Assembly: GCA_019239895.1 (NCBI GenBank)
Contig: JAFAZH010000034.1
Coordinates: 1 to 51,253 of the forward strand
Direction of reading: 5' to 3'
Source: Abditibacteriaceae bacterium
Lineage (GTDB): Bacteria; Armatimonadota; Abditibacteriia; Abditibacteriales; Abditibacteriaceae
DNA: 51,253 nt
In this document: positions 25,705-35,013 of the stretch, in pieces
Layout: the number at the start of each line of letters is the position of its first letter
Position numbering within the stretch: position 1 is the first letter of the stretch
Translations under genes and position numbers: made by a program
The notes under the pieces: generated by a model
The model's database searches: none
Seen by the model: the letters and a program-made list of their open reading frames with translations, nothing else
What the model was told of the DNA's origin: nothing

Positions 25705-26268
25705 TTATTCCGGCGTCTGGTCGTGCCCGGCATCATCGGCCCCATGCTCGGCGCTACGCACATCGCCCGGCACGATTAAGGACGGCCCGCTGAGTGGCTG
25801 CGATGAGACATAAGCCGAATGGCGATCCAACGATTGCTGAATAAATGTCTTCTCATCCTGGGTCAGACGCGGTTGGTTCGTCTCTCCTCGGTGTATATCT
25901 TGCTGGGGAGCAAAGAAAATAGCGCCAAGTGCGATAATGGCAGCAATCGCCGCGACCCGCATAGACAAGCGCAGGGGCGATTGCGCGGGCCACGCCCAGG
26001 CACCTAATTGAGCCAGTGCGCCGCGAAACCAACTCCGTTGGGGCTGCTCCGGCAGTTGCTCGCGCACCTTAATCCAGAAGTCGTCCGAGACCTTCACCGG
26101 CTCGACCTCATCCCATTCGCCCAACGCCTCTTGCGCCATTTTCATGGTTGACACCAGTTCGGCGTCTTCGGCATTGGTGCGCAGGTGCGCTTCGACCGCT
26201 GCCAGACGAGCCGCATCGAGCGTGCCGTCTACATAATCTACTAAATCGTTGTTATTAATCTTCACCAT
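25705..26268 (-). CDS. Membrane-bound anti-sigma factor
   Basis: A 187-residue single-pass protein. The N-terminal cytoplasmic part (NNNDLVDYVDGTLDAARLAA, residues 5-24, with EAHLRTNAEDAEL after it) is typical of anti-sigma domains though it lacks the zinc-binding HxxxCxxC motif. One transmembrane helix follows near residues 100-120 (LSMRVAAIAAIIALGAIFF), then a polar extracytoplasmic tail. I chose the ATG at 26268, preceded by AAGGGCG, over a longer frame that would overlap the sigma gene. It lies between the ECF sigma and RseB-like genes; expected to hold the sigma factor inactive at the membrane. Confidence 0.8.
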   Translation of the reverse strand: MVKINNNDLVDYVDGTLDAARLAAVEAHLRTNAEDAELVSTMKMAQEALGEWDEVEPVKVSDDFWIKVREQLPEQPQRSWFRGALAQLGAWAWPAQSPLRLSMRVAAIAAIIALGAIFFAPQQDIHRGETNQPRLTQDEKTFIQQSLDRHSAYVSSQPLSGPSLIVPGDVRSAEHGADDAGHDQTPE

Positions 26269-26297
26269 ATTTATCACGCCCTTATCAGCTCTTAAAA

Positions 26298-26945
26298 TTA
26301 TTTCACGCCACTCATATAAGGACGCATCCGACGGGCGAGATCGGCACGCGCATGAAAGAGGCGACTCTTGACAGTTCCTATTGGGCAATCTAAGATGCCC
26401 GCGATGTCGTCATAGGACATCCCCTGAATATCACACATCACTAAGACGGAACGCAGCTTTTCGGGCATCTCCGCCACTGTCTGGCGCACTTGCGCTTTCA
26501 ATTCCTCACGCTCAATGTTCTTGGAAGGCTCGCCAGAATCATCAGGCACATCGCGTCCACCGCGCTCTTCTTCCTTGTCCATCGGCTCGTCTAAGGAATA
26601 AGCCTGCTGCGGACTGCGTTTGCGTTTACGCACGCGGTCAATGCAGAGGTTAGTGGCAATCCGATAAAGCCAGGTTGAAAAAGAACTTGCGCCCCGAAAC
26701 GATTCCAGTGAGCGATATGCCTTCACGAAAGCTTCCTGGGCCACGTCCTCGGCTTCGTCCGCATCACTCAACATACGGGTGGCATAGCTGACAATCTTGC
26801 TTTGATAGCGACTCACCAACTTCTCGAACGCCGCCAGATCATTATCCAGCGCCCGTTCGACTAAATAGGAATCGCTATCAATCTCCTGACCGCTTGCCCA
26901 GGTTTTAGAATAAGCCATTGCAACCATCCGCAGCACCTCTTCCAT
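26298..26945 (-). CDS. ECF RNA polymerase sigma factor (RpoE-like)
   Basis: A 215-residue sigma-70 family factor with two domains: region 2 at about 32-100 (LVSRYQSKIVSYATRMLSDA, DVAQEAFVKAYRSLESFRG, WLYRIATNLCIDRVRKRKRS) and region 4 at about 150-205 (LRSVLVMCDIQGMSYDDIAG, GTVKSRLFHARADLARRM). The linker is long and acidic. It heads a three-gene operon with the anti-sigma and RseB-like genes. By analogy with RpoE it should direct a response to envelope stress, probably autoregulated. AAAGGGAC precedes the ATG; a second ATG seven codons later is possible. Confidence 0.92.
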   Translation of the reverse strand: MEEVLRMVAMAYSKTWASGQEIDSDSYLVERALDNDLAAFEKLVSRYQSKIVSYATRMLSDADEAEDVAQEAFVKAYRSLESFRGASSFSTWLYRIATNLCIDRVRKRKRSPQQAYSLDEPMDKEEERGGRDVPDDSGEPSKNIEREELKAQVRQTVAEMPEKLRSVLVMCDIQGMSYDDIAGILDCPIGTVKSRLFHARADLARRMRPYMSGVK

Positions 26946-27148
26946 GTCCCTTTTCCGTCGTTGAATGCCTTAACATCCTTGTTGACGCCGGGAAATAAGA
27001 ATTGTTCAGTGCTACTTTTTAGAATTTAGGAAATTATCGTGCGGCTTTTAAAATTAGTTTTAAGAGAGCATCTCATATGCCAAACATCTTTTTCGACGCT
27101 TGAAGCGGCGCACGGTTGCCATACCTTGCTTGGGTTATGGGAGTAACT

Positions 27149-27231
27149 AAAGTGCGGCAGCCAAAATACGAAAACGAACCCGTGGTTCACGCTCCGGGTT
27201 CGTTTTCGTATTTGCAGCCATTGGGCACTTT
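27149..27231. terminator. Long hairpin downstream of the 75-residue protein gene
   Basis: AAATACGAAAACGAACCCG (27164-27182) pairs perfectly with 27195-27213 around a 12-base loop, and an outer AAAGTGC/GCACTTT pair (27149-27155, 27225-27231) extends it. It lies just past the stop of the minus-strand small gene and probably ends its transcript. The 26946-27233 region holds no other recognisable feature. Confidence 0.7.
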
Positions 27232-27233
27232 GC

Positions 27234-27461
27234 TTAATTTTTATGTTTGGCCTTATGTAGCCGCTCCGCTTCTTCCCGTTTTTGCACCTGCCGCTGCTGA
27301 CTGGCTATAACCTGCTTAGCCCGTGCCCGATCCTCGGCTGCCAGCATATCCCCTAACCGCTGTTGGACAGCCCTGTCATTCGCCGCCTGCTGGTGGCCGG
27401 GAGTGTTCTTTTTGGGTAGCTGGCTGGCATCGTCTGTTGTGGCTTTGGATATCCGCGTCAT
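27234..27461 (-). CDS. Small charged protein of unknown function
   Basis: A 75-residue, strongly basic and Gln/Ala-rich protein (VQQRLGDMLAAEDRARAKQV, then EEAERLHKAKHKN), predicted mostly helical and without signal peptide or membrane segment. It may bind nucleic acid, but no family is recognised. The start is convincing: AAAGGAAAC precedes the ATG. A strong hairpin follows the stop. It is isolated between the sigma operon and the secreted-protein pair. Confidence 0.6.
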   Translation of the reverse strand: MTRISKATTDDASQLPKKNTPGHQQAANDRAVQQRLGDMLAAEDRARAKQVIASQQRQVQKREEAERLHKAKHKN

Positions 27462-27738
27462 AATATGGTTTCCTTTCAGCCAGGTTATTGGCTGGATGCG
27501 ACAAATCTAAGCAATGGGGCTGCGAGGTGTATCAGCATATATCGTCGAGTGATTTCTGCTTTAAGCTCGACAGTTTCCGCCTCAGCGAGCGGAAGTGGGA
27601 ATTAGTATGATTATAACCCACCTACACCAATAACACATAAATCCGTAGCAGCACTGTGGATGAGATGGGTCTGTCATAGACCCGCCCGTGACCAGCAGGA
27701 CGTGCGCCAGTTCGATCTGGAAGAGCAGTGAGGGCTAA

Positions 27739-29736
27739 TTAATGCACAACAGGCTTTGCCTTGGCATCTAACACCAGCATCCGCATCGGATTAGGCCAAA
27801 CGCGGCAAAGCGGCTGTACAGTACGCTTAATTGCTACATGTATTAGATTAGGTTCTGTTGAGTAAAAGCGTCCACCATTTTCGGTATTGAGATACTCATA
27901 CAGCGTAACTGTAGCAGATGCGGCTGGATTCTTATCTTCCACAGCAGGAAAGGCATAAAAAAGCACTTTGGCCTCGCGTGCGGTTTCTGTGGGGGGAGTG
28001 CGTTGCAGTAACATGGCACCGGGAGCCATCGTTTTGTCGGCTACGGCATAAATGGGGATAAGCCCCTCATGCGGACGTGTCGGAGCAACCGCGAAGAAGG
28101 GAGCCGCTTGCACCTGCGACCATCTATTCGGCCCTTCTATATCTTCTCGCGTGCCATAGCGACGCTGGTCATCTTGAGTTTTGTATTCATAGACGGGGAC
28201 AGGTAAAGCGAGGCGCGGATCGTCGAGCGCCAGGCGATACATAATCTGGTTGTAGTTGTAGCGTGGCGTTATGTCGGTGGCACCCGAAATAAAATCTGTA
28301 TAGGTGCCCTCGAAGTAGATCAAGCGTCCGCCATCTTGATCGAAGTAGGGGTGCTGGGTGGGGTTATAAAAGGTGTATTTGTCGTGGGTGATAATCTTTC
28401 TGGCATAAACCCAGGGGCCAACGGGCGTATCCGCTTCGGCAAACCAGAGTTCACCCAAGAAAGAGGTGCCACCCGTCTGCTGGCCAATCATAACCCAGCG
28501 TTTGCGGTAGGCATTCCAGAAGACACTGCCCGCATGAGCCTGCACCGGAGTGCCAGTGTCCACATCCCGCAGTTGCAATAAGGCTTCCTCGGCCTTTAGC
28601 TTGCCGCCTTTAATTAAATCCTGCTGCTGTTGCGGGGTGATAAAATCAGTGTCCGCTTTCCACCCCCAAATTAAATGACCATCGGGCGCACGATCCAGCT
28701 TCGGCGCGGTCTTATCATAGCGACTACCAGCCACCAGGCAGGTAAAAGCTTCAAAGCTTTTAGGATTAGTAATATGTTCCATGTCCGCCTGCACCCTTCC
28801 CATGGGGTATGGATTGCCCCAATAGTAATAGTCTTTGCCATCCACAACAACCCGCGAAGGGTGCGCTTCCGGGTGCAGGGTAGCATGTAAATCTAAGGGG
28901 ATGAGGCGTTCAAAAGTGGAGGTTTGGTCGTTGAAGATGGCTAAACCCTGCTCGTAGGCTTCGCCTAAGTTCTTGATGCGCACATAGCGTGCTATTAAAC
29001 GCTCAACACCCTGCTTATCTGGCGCGGTCATCAGAGCATCCAGCCACACCGGGCCAGGGCCAGGGAGGGGACACATCTTTTTGCAAAAGCCATCTTTATC
29101 TACAAAATAAGTGAGATTAACCCCGACACTCGGATCAAGCCCACCTTTACCCGGCAATTCCGAAGTCGCCGCCGAAGTCGCAAAGTTGCCCAGCGGATAT
29201 GATGGCCGATTCGTATCGCCCCACAGCCAGAATAGCTTGCCCCTATAAGGCGCAACTTCCACGGTGTCCTGCCCCATGACCTGACCATTAAGGACTGGTT
29301 GCTGAATCGGCACCGGTTGCCCTGTAAGCAGGCTGTCCCGATAAATGCCTTCTCCCGTAATGCGGTACAGCCGCTCGGCAATATTAAGACGCTTCATCTT
29401 GAGCACCGCACTGCCACCTTCTGTTACCTTCAGCGCCGTGCCACGATAGCCAAAGTTATCAGCCGGAAACTCATAACCGTGACTTTTGAGTAAAAAGAAC
29501 ACATTCTGCCCCATCAAGCCCGGCTCATAAAACGCCACAATGCCGTTGCTATCGGTGTAATAGCGCACATCACCAGTCGTCTTAAGCTCCACCAGGGGAA
29601 TGCCGCGCCCCGTCGCTTCATCTACCACCGTGATCTTGAAGTAATCGGGCAGACCGGGAGCCGCCAGGAGCGGAATACATGATGTGCTGATGATGCAGAA
29701 GAACAGGGTAATAGTTAATCGGGATAATAATGACAT
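27739..29736 (-). CDS. Secreted beta-propeller-like protein, possibly glycan-active
   Basis: A 665-residue exported protein with signal peptide (residues 1-25). Residues 30-115 resemble a carboxypeptidase-regulatory-like beta-sandwich (DEATGRGIPLVELKTTGDVR). Residues 125-500 contain repeated Trp/Gly/Asp motifs (KLFWLWGDTNRPSYPLGNFA, KDYYYWGNPYPMG, LIWGWKADTDF, GELWFAEADTPVGPWVYARK) like five-bladed propellers of the GH43/DUF4185 type. The C-terminal 140 residues (PVYEYKTQDDQRRYGTRED, LYEYLNTENGGRFYSTEP) look like DUF5648-type repeats. It begins 48 bp after the stop of the clan-A glycosidase gene on the same strand, so the two are probably one operon. No enzymatic residues can be assigned with confidence. 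Confidence 0.6.
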   Translation of the reverse strand: MSLLSRLTITLFFCIISTSCIPLLAAPGLPDYFKITVVDEATGRGIPLVELKTTGDVRYYTDSNGIVAFYEPGLMGQNVFFLLKSHGYEFPADNFGYRGTALKVTEGGSAVLKMKRLNIAERLYRITGEGIYRDSLLTGQPVPIQQPVLNGQVMGQDTVEVAPYRGKLFWLWGDTNRPSYPLGNFATSAATSELPGKGGLDPSVGVNLTYFVDKDGFCKKMCPLPGPGPVWLDALMTAPDKQGVERLIARYVRIKNLGEAYEQGLAIFNDQTSTFERLIPLDLHATLHPEAHPSRVVVDGKDYYYWGNPYPMGRVQADMEHITNPKSFEAFTCLVAGSRYDKTAPKLDRAPDGHLIWGWKADTDFITPQQQQDLIKGGKLKAEEALLQLRDVDTGTPVQAHAGSVFWNAYRKRWVMIGQQTGGTSFLGELWFAEADTPVGPWVYARKIITHDKYTFYNPTQHPYFDQDGGRLIYFEGTYTDFISGATDITPRYNYNQIMYRLALDDPRLALPVPVYEYKTQDDQRRYGTREDIEGPNRWSQVQAAPFFAVAPTRPHEGLIPIYAVADKTMAPGAMLLQRTPPTETAREAKVLFYAFPAVEDKNPAASATVTLYEYLNTENGGRFYSTEPNLIHVAIKRTVQPLCRVWPNPMRMLVLDAKAKPVVH

Positions 29737-29784
29737 AAATAATCCAAATTGTTGATTGTACGCCGAGCCTGTAAAAGACCCGGC

Positions 29785-32367
29785 TTAAGGTTTTGTTGTA
29801 GTTGAGTCAGTAAGTGTTGACCTACCAGGCACCACCACCTGGCCAACCGGGTCTTCATCCCAACGCGGCCAGACATCCGAGAGACCATTGGCGGCGACAC
29901 GAATTCGCACCGCATTCACCCCGGCATTGGCGGGAACTTTGACGCTATAAGTGGTCTTGCCCGAAGTGGTCTTATCCGCAGGCACATCAATCTCATGAGA
30001 TGAGCGATGGGGCCAGTCAGGGCCATAGGTCACTTGGACAGCACGAGCAGGAATGTTTGTTTTCCAACTGACAGTTAGTTGATCCTTATTGAGCGCCACT
30101 TGAGGCTCGATAATTTGCGGCCCGACTTTAGCCTCGGTGACTTGCAGAATACGCGGATAGTCTACAGCTCTTAAACGCACGGTGAGACTATTTGCCGTGG
30201 TTGAGACCACCCGCACCGGTAAAGGGGTATTAGTTAATGGATCATAGGCTGTCACCGTTGTGCCTGGCCCGGCGACATTGCTCACTGTTACATCAAACTC
30301 TTGATCGGGCATATCATAGCGTTTGGGGTCAAGCACATCTTTTTGCTTGTCCCAGCGGTGCGTCACATCCAGCGTCACCACATAGTAAGGAATCATAAAT
30401 TTACTGGCCGTTAGCTGAAAGGGCAAAAAAGCAAATTGGTCGCGGTTCCAGCGATGTGGATGGGCAGGAGTTCCATCACCGGCAAAGACCAGACGAGGTT
30501 TATACTCTACTAATTTCTCCACTTGTAACGGACGTGGCGCGGCCAGGTTTTCGCCGTCTGCCATCACGCGTGCTAACCATGACATGCCTTTAAACTCCGG
30601 CGGCACCACGGCACGGACTTCGGGAGTCAGGACATCATTGCTTTTGTCCAGTGCTGCATAGACTGAAGGTGGCATCACGCCCAAGCTATAAGGGTCAGGT
30701 TGCAAGCTGAACAGCATGATGCGTTGCAACCCCTTATGGGCATGAAAAAGGTACTGGCGCAGCAGCATCTTGCCCGCCATGTGCTGCGCCAGGGCGAGGA
30801 GACGTGGATCATCACGCTTAACACCTGTTTCTTTCACTACCGCATCAAAGAATTGGCTGCGGTCATAGTTGACTTCGGTTTGCCACACCTGCGCCGTATG
30901 AAAGTCGCCATTGTGGGTATATCGCCCGTGCCGATTATGTGGGCCACCCATACCACTTAGACGCGAATCGGGAATGACATCACGGGAGAGCGATTCGGTC
31001 TTAAAACCGGAGTGAAAGAATTCGGGAAAGCCCATACGAAAGGTGGGCGCGAAGTTGGTGCCGGGGACAATCTGGTGCCACTCGTTGCCTGCGCGTTTGC
31101 CGTCGAAATTGCCCAAGGCATCAATGGTGCCACTGTCTTTGTGGCCGGGGGGTGTTTCGGGTGACACATCCTGCCAGCCGCCCGTGTAATAGTGACGACT
31201 AAAACCAGCCTGTCCATCCCAGAGAGCGGTGCCACTATCCCAGGGCCATTGATTCGCAAAGCCACTAATGACATTGACGCCGCGAAAGCCATTAGCAGGG
31301 TCATTGAAATAGTCAATAGTCATCGGCAGAATAGCATAAGCATCTTTCTGCTCGAACTGCGTTTGGGCATTGGGGCGATAAGTGGCTAAAAGCGGGCGTG
31401 TTTTGCGGTAGACAAAGGGTTCAGCATATTCGATCTTCTCATCATAATAGCGATTGATGTCCAGAAAATTTGAGCCAAACGTTTGTTCGTTCCATACTTC
31501 AATATCAAAGCCAGCATCGGGCTGACCTTGAGTCCCTAAAGCCTCCCGCACAAAACGTCCCACAGCGGCGGCATATTTCATCCAGCCATCGGCAGTTTCC
31601 TGCGCGGCAGGCACTGGCGTGCCGTCTTTGAGCTTGACGCCCTGGAAAGGTTGATACTTGAGTTCCTTGAGCGTCAATGGCCCGGTTTTAATATCAACTG
31701 GCAGTCCCGCAGAAAGATGCGCCGTGCCATCCTCATCCACCTTCGTAATCACGGGATAAGCAGCGATATAATCGGGGTGTTGAATGCCCGTGTAATGAGG
31801 CCGCACACCTTGGGCGCTTTTTAATTTTAGAGTGCGGTCGCCCTTCCTGGCATCGGCTGTTATTTCCACCGGCACATCGCGCACCGGACAGGGCAAGCCA
31901 TGATGCGCGTTCAGCAAAATAAGAGGCCGAATGCCATGTTTTTGCAGCACGGTAAGCAGATTTTTTGTCCGCTGCTTAACATCGGGCCTTAAGTCATCGT
32001 CCCAGCCAATACTGCCCCATCCCACTTCCACTCGTGCATACCGGATGCCGCTTTCCTGCATCAGTTGCGCAATGGGTTCAGCATATTTAAGATCAATGTT
32101 CCAGTTCACCCCTGGCACTTCTGTAAACTTGCGGGCAGGCCAGGTATCCATGTAACTGCGCCAGGGTTGGTTATAGTAACTGATGATGCCAAACGGCACA
32201 TTAGCTTGCTTGGGGTCTTCATAAGGCCCATCCAGCACAGCAGATGGCGTAACACCATCCCATTCGCCAATCGCCGGAAGTTTATCGCCTGTAATCTGCG
32301 CTTGTTGTGCATTGATAGGGACGGTTAAGCCCAAACTCAATGCAGCAATAAGAAGTATTGATTTCAT
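29785..32367 (-). CDS. Secreted clan-A glycosidase (GH39-like)
   Basis: An 860-residue exported protein with signal peptide (residues 1-20, PINAQ). Residues 85-540 form a TIM-barrel-like region: SGIRYARVEVGWGSIGWDDD, GIRPLILLNAHHG, and FDIEVWNEQTFGSNFLD with E294 as the likely acid/base of clan GH-A; VWQTEVNYDRS is a candidate nucleophile segment. An inserted small domain (170-225) interrupts the barrel. The C-terminal 200 residues are beta-sandwich, ending in a fibronectin-III-like module (LTVSWKTNIPARAVQVTYGP). Likely hydrolyses a plant or microbial polysaccharide; substrate unknown. CAGGAAAC precedes the ATG. It heads an apparent two-gene operon. Confidence 0.72.
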   Translation of the reverse strand: MKSILLIAALSLGLTVPINAQQAQITGDKLPAIGEWDGVTPSAVLDGPYEDPKQANVPFGIISYYNQPWRSYMDTWPARKFTEVPGVNWNIDLKYAEPIAQLMQESGIRYARVEVGWGSIGWDDDLRPDVKQRTKNLLTVLQKHGIRPLILLNAHHGLPCPVRDVPVEITADARKGDRTLKLKSAQGVRPHYTGIQHPDYIAAYPVITKVDEDGTAHLSAGLPVDIKTGPLTLKELKYQPFQGVKLKDGTPVPAAQETADGWMKYAAAVGRFVREALGTQGQPDAGFDIEVWNEQTFGSNFLDINRYYDEKIEYAEPFVYRKTRPLLATYRPNAQTQFEQKDAYAILPMTIDYFNDPANGFRGVNVISGFANQWPWDSGTALWDGQAGFSRHYYTGGWQDVSPETPPGHKDSGTIDALGNFDGKRAGNEWHQIVPGTNFAPTFRMGFPEFFHSGFKTESLSRDVIPDSRLSGMGGPHNRHGRYTHNGDFHTAQVWQTEVNYDRSQFFDAVVKETGVKRDDPRLLALAQHMAGKMLLRQYLFHAHKGLQRIMLFSLQPDPYSLGVMPPSVYAALDKSNDVLTPEVRAVVPPEFKGMSWLARVMADGENLAAPRPLQVEKLVEYKPRLVFAGDGTPAHPHRWNRDQFAFLPFQLTASKFMIPYYVVTLDVTHRWDKQKDVLDPKRYDMPDQEFDVTVSNVAGPGTTVTAYDPLTNTPLPVRVVSTTANSLTVRLRAVDYPRILQVTEAKVGPQIIEPQVALNKDQLTVSWKTNIPARAVQVTYGPDWPHRSSHEIDVPADKTTSGKTTYSVKVPANAGVNAVRIRVAANGLSDVWPRWDEDPVGQVVVPGRSTLTDSTTTKP

Positions 32368-32551
32368 GTTTCCTGTTTAATCCTGTCTACTCTCCACGCC
32401 AAGGATATGCACTTAAATTGCGACCAAAAGATAAAGCGGAAGTTTCATTTATCGGTTGTCCGTAATTTTACCTAAAATAAAATTAAGCAATCCTTGCTTA
32501 TTCCTACTCGTTGGGTAGACTTACTGTAGCTGCGTCTGCGGAGCAGAAATA

Positions 32552-33031
32552 TTGGAAACACAAGCGGAGAAGCATCAAGAGGCTCCGGTGACCGGGGTAT
32601 TGCCTTATCCTGTGCCGCCTCTACCAGAAGACGCGCCGGAAGGTTATCGCCGCTTCTGGCAGCTATGGAGCGAAGAGAAGTTTTTCGCCTGCCACGAAGT
32701 ATTGGAAGAGGTGTGGCGTACAACATGGGGCGAACAACGCTGGTTCTATAACGGGCTGATTAATTGTGCCGTGGCGATCTATCAGCACCGGCGTGGTAAT
32801 GCCGTAGGAGCAGTCCGCCAACTTTGCCGGGCGCAGGTGAAGTTAGAACCTTTTCGTCCACGCTACTATGAAGTAGATATAGAAGGTTTATTACAAGGTG
32901 TAGAGCAATCTATTGCGCTTTCATGGCATAGTTTGAATGCAGCGCAACGCTCGCAGTTAGCAGCCCTGCGCCAATCGGTTCAAAGCCGTATGGCACAAGA
33001 TATTTCTGGTTACACTAAAGTCGATAATTAA
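32552..33031 (+). CDS. DUF309 protein
   Basis: A 159-residue cytoplasmic helical protein. Residues 30-120 match DUF309: FWQLWSEEKFFACHEVLEEV, WRTTWGEQRWFYNGLINCAV and HRRGNAVGAVRQLCRAQVKL. The conserved His-Glu and Glu residues (ACHEVLEEVW) are present. Function of the family is not established. The start is a TTG, with GGAG about ten bases upstream. It is followed by a REP-like palindrome and then the nitrite/sulfite reductase on the same strand. Confidence 0.85.
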   Translation: METQAEKHQEAPVTGVLPYPVPPLPEDAPEGYRRFWQLWSEEKFFACHEVLEEVWRTTWGEQRWFYNGLINCAVAIYQHRRGNAVGAVRQLCRAQVKLEPFRPRYYEVDIEGLLQGVEQSIALSWHSLNAAQRSQLAALRQSVQSRMAQDISGYTKVDN

Positions 33032-33075
33032 AAGCAGAAATAGTTGATTAAAACTTAATTATGACTTATGCATCG

Positions 33076-33095
33076 CCCGCCGCTAAAGCAGCGGG
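33076..33095. repeat. REP-like palindrome CCCGCCGCTAAAGCAGCGGG
   Basis: The 20-base palindrome is identical to 16258-16277 and shares its core, inverted, with 11051-11065. It sits in the short gap between the DUF309 gene and the nitrite/sulfite reductase gene. Confidence 0.7.
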
Positions 33096-33135
33096 TCTAG
33101 GTCTAAATGTTTAAAGGAATTCAGGAGTTAAGATA

Positions 33136-34794
33136 ATGGCCGTAGGAACACCAGATCGTGAGACGCGTCGTATGGCGGCGCTCAAACTAACCGAAGATGG
33201 ACGCCCGGCGACTTTAGCCGAACTGGGGGATGCACGCCGCGAGCTTTCCAAGAACGAGCGCATTAAGCTGGAAAAATCGCCCTTTGAAGTCTGGGACACT
33301 ATCGTTAATCGCTACGTCACAGAAGGTTTTGATGCTATTACCGAAGACGATATGGAGCGGTTCAAATGGTATGGCATTTACCAGCAGCGCCCCAAGACCG
33401 GCCATTTTATGATGCGCTTCAAAATACCAGGTGGCGCGATTACCTCAGATCAACTCCGCGTTGTCGCTTCCATAGCCCGCGATTATGGACAGGGCTTTGC
33501 CGACATCACCACACGCCAGGACTTCCAGGTGCATTGGCTGACCATTGACATCATCCCGGAAGTGGTAAGTCGCTTACAGGCGGTGGGACTAACTACCAGA
33601 GGGGCCTGTGGCGATGTGTCGCGCAATATTTGCAGTTCTCCCCTCGCTGGCATTGATCCAGAGGAGTTGCTCAACCCGCTGCCCCTTGTGCATGAGGCGA
33701 CCGAGTTCTTTGTGGGTAAAGCTGAATATGCCGATTTGCCACGCAAGCACAAAATGTTGATTGTCGGTCATCCGGCTACGGGCCAGATTGAAATCAATGG
33801 TATCGCTCTCTATGCAGTGCGGCGGCAGGATGATGGTAGTATCGGCTATGGCGTGCGCGTGGGCGGCGGTCTTTCGACTGAGCCGCATTTAGCGAAAGAT
33901 TTAGGCGTCTTCGTGACTCCTGAACAAGCCTTGCAAGTGTTAGAACAAATTACGGCGATTTACCGCGACCACGGCTACCGTAAGAGCCGCAAACACGCTC
34001 GCTTAAAGTATTTGGTAGCCGACTGGGGAGCAGTAAAATTCCGCGCCAAGCTGGAAGAATATCTGGGTGCGCCCCTGCGCGATGCCGAACCCTCAACCGA
34101 AAAGATTCCTGGTTATCAAGACCGCTTAGGCGTGTATCCACAAAGCCAGGCCGGGCTGAGTTATATTGGCGTCCCGGTGGTGTCGGGACGTGTAACGGCT
34201 GACCAGATTGAAGCGATGGGCACCTTAGCTGATGAATTCGGGACGGGCGAAGTGCGCCTGTCGGTGATGCAGAACTTTTATCTTATTAATATTCCCAACG
34301 AACAAGTTGATGCTGTCTTAGCCCGTCTCGATGCCCTTGGTCTGCCCGTCAATAACAGTCCGGTGCAACGCGGCGTGGTGGCTTGCACAGGAATCCAGTT
34401 CTGCAACCTCGCTGTCACCGAAACCAAGAACCGCTCGAAGAACATTGTAAATCTACTGGACGAAGGGGTTACCTGGAAGGAATCAGAATTCTTCCGTATC
34501 AATGTCAACGGCTGCCCAAATTCCTGCGGCCAGCACTGGATAGCCGATGTCGGCTTGCAGGGCTGCACCAAGAAAATCGGTGGTGAATTAGTCGAACATT
34601 TCGATGTGTTTTTAGGTGGCACGCTCGGCCACAATGCCACTTTCAACCGTCGCATCAAGCGTCTGCCCGCCGAAGAAGTGGCTCCAGCCATTCAGCGTGT
34701 GATCGGGCATTATCAAGCCGGGCGTCAGGGGCAAGAATCCTTCGCTGAATTCTGCGCCCGCCACAGTGAAGAAGAACTCGAAAGCATGTTGTAA
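33136..34794 (+). CDS. Ferredoxin-dependent nitrite/sulfite reductase
   Basis: A 552-residue sirohaem and [4Fe-4S] enzyme catalysing six-electron reduction of nitrite to ammonia or sulfite to sulfide. Two ferredoxin-like half domains surround two sirohaem-binding repeats: QGFADITTRQDFQVHWLTID followed by TRGACGDVSRNICSSPLAG, and the C-terminal cluster site ACTGIQFCNLA / NGCPNSCGQHW with C417, C423, C460 and C464. I cannot separate nitrite from sulfite reductase by motifs. The start is clear: CAGGAG precedes the ATG. A palindromic repeat and a hairpin terminator follow. An AraC regulator lies downstream. Confidence 0.9.
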   Translation: MAVGTPDRETRRMAALKLTEDGRPATLAELGDARRELSKNERIKLEKSPFEVWDTIVNRYVTEGFDAITEDDMERFKWYGIYQQRPKTGHFMMRFKIPGGAITSDQLRVVASIARDYGQGFADITTRQDFQVHWLTIDIIPEVVSRLQAVGLTTRGACGDVSRNICSSPLAGIDPEELLNPLPLVHEATEFFVGKAEYADLPRKHKMLIVGHPATGQIEINGIALYAVRRQDDGSIGYGVRVGGGLSTEPHLAKDLGVFVTPEQALQVLEQITAIYRDHGYRKSRKHARLKYLVADWGAVKFRAKLEEYLGAPLRDAEPSTEKIPGYQDRLGVYPQSQAGLSYIGVPVVSGRVTADQIEAMGTLADEFGTGEVRLSVMQNFYLINIPNEQVDAVLARLDALGLPVNNSPVQRGVVACTGIQFCNLAVTETKNRSKNIVNLLDEGVTWKESEFFRINVNGCPNSCGQHWIADVGLQGCTKKIGGELVEHFDVFLGGTLGHNATFNRRIKRLPAEEVAPAIQRVIGHYQAGRQGQESFAEFCARHSEEELESML

Positions 34795-34796
34795 AA

Positions 34797-34955
34797 CCTA
34801 ACCCCCGGCCCCCTTCCCGACACAGGAAGGGGGAGAGAGGCTATTACTTTATACGTTTAGCTCTTAGCAAAGCCAATCTCAGGAGAGTTTGAGTTTTAAT
34901 CAGAGTAGCCCTAACTCTCCCCCTTCCCGTTGCGGGAAGGGGCCGGGGGGTTAGG
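34797..34955. repeat. Palindromic repeat, CCTAACCCCC family (intact copy, 159 bp)
   Basis: Begins two bases after the reductase stop with CCTAACCCCCGGCCCCCTTC and ends in the complementary ...GGCCGGGGGGTTAGG. Each end carries its own hairpin (CCCTTCCCG-acacagg-AAGGGGG; CCCCTTCCCG-ttg-CGGGAAGGGG). The AT-richer middle (ACTTTATACG, AAAGCCAATCT, GAGTTTTA) is shared with the copy split by the IS at 36118-37510, so this is a dispersed element, not a simple terminator. Confidence 0.85.
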
Positions 34956-34963
34956 TCAAGCGC

Positions 34964-34994
34964 AGCGCAACAAAAGTTTCGTTGCGCTTTTATT
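34964..34994 (+). terminator. Rho-independent terminator before the AraC gene
   Basis: AGCGCAAC (34964-34971) pairs with GTTGCGCT (34981-34988) across a nine-base loop, followed by TTTATTTT. It should end transcription from the nitrite/sulfite reductase, about 20 bp before the regulator start. Confidence 0.75.
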
Positions 34995-35013
34995 TTGTTT
35001 AAACTCGTTCATC

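Noticed and set aside
34930..35013. Longer start for the AraC regulator
   Set aside because: The extra residues translate the palindromic repeat and a terminator hairpin.
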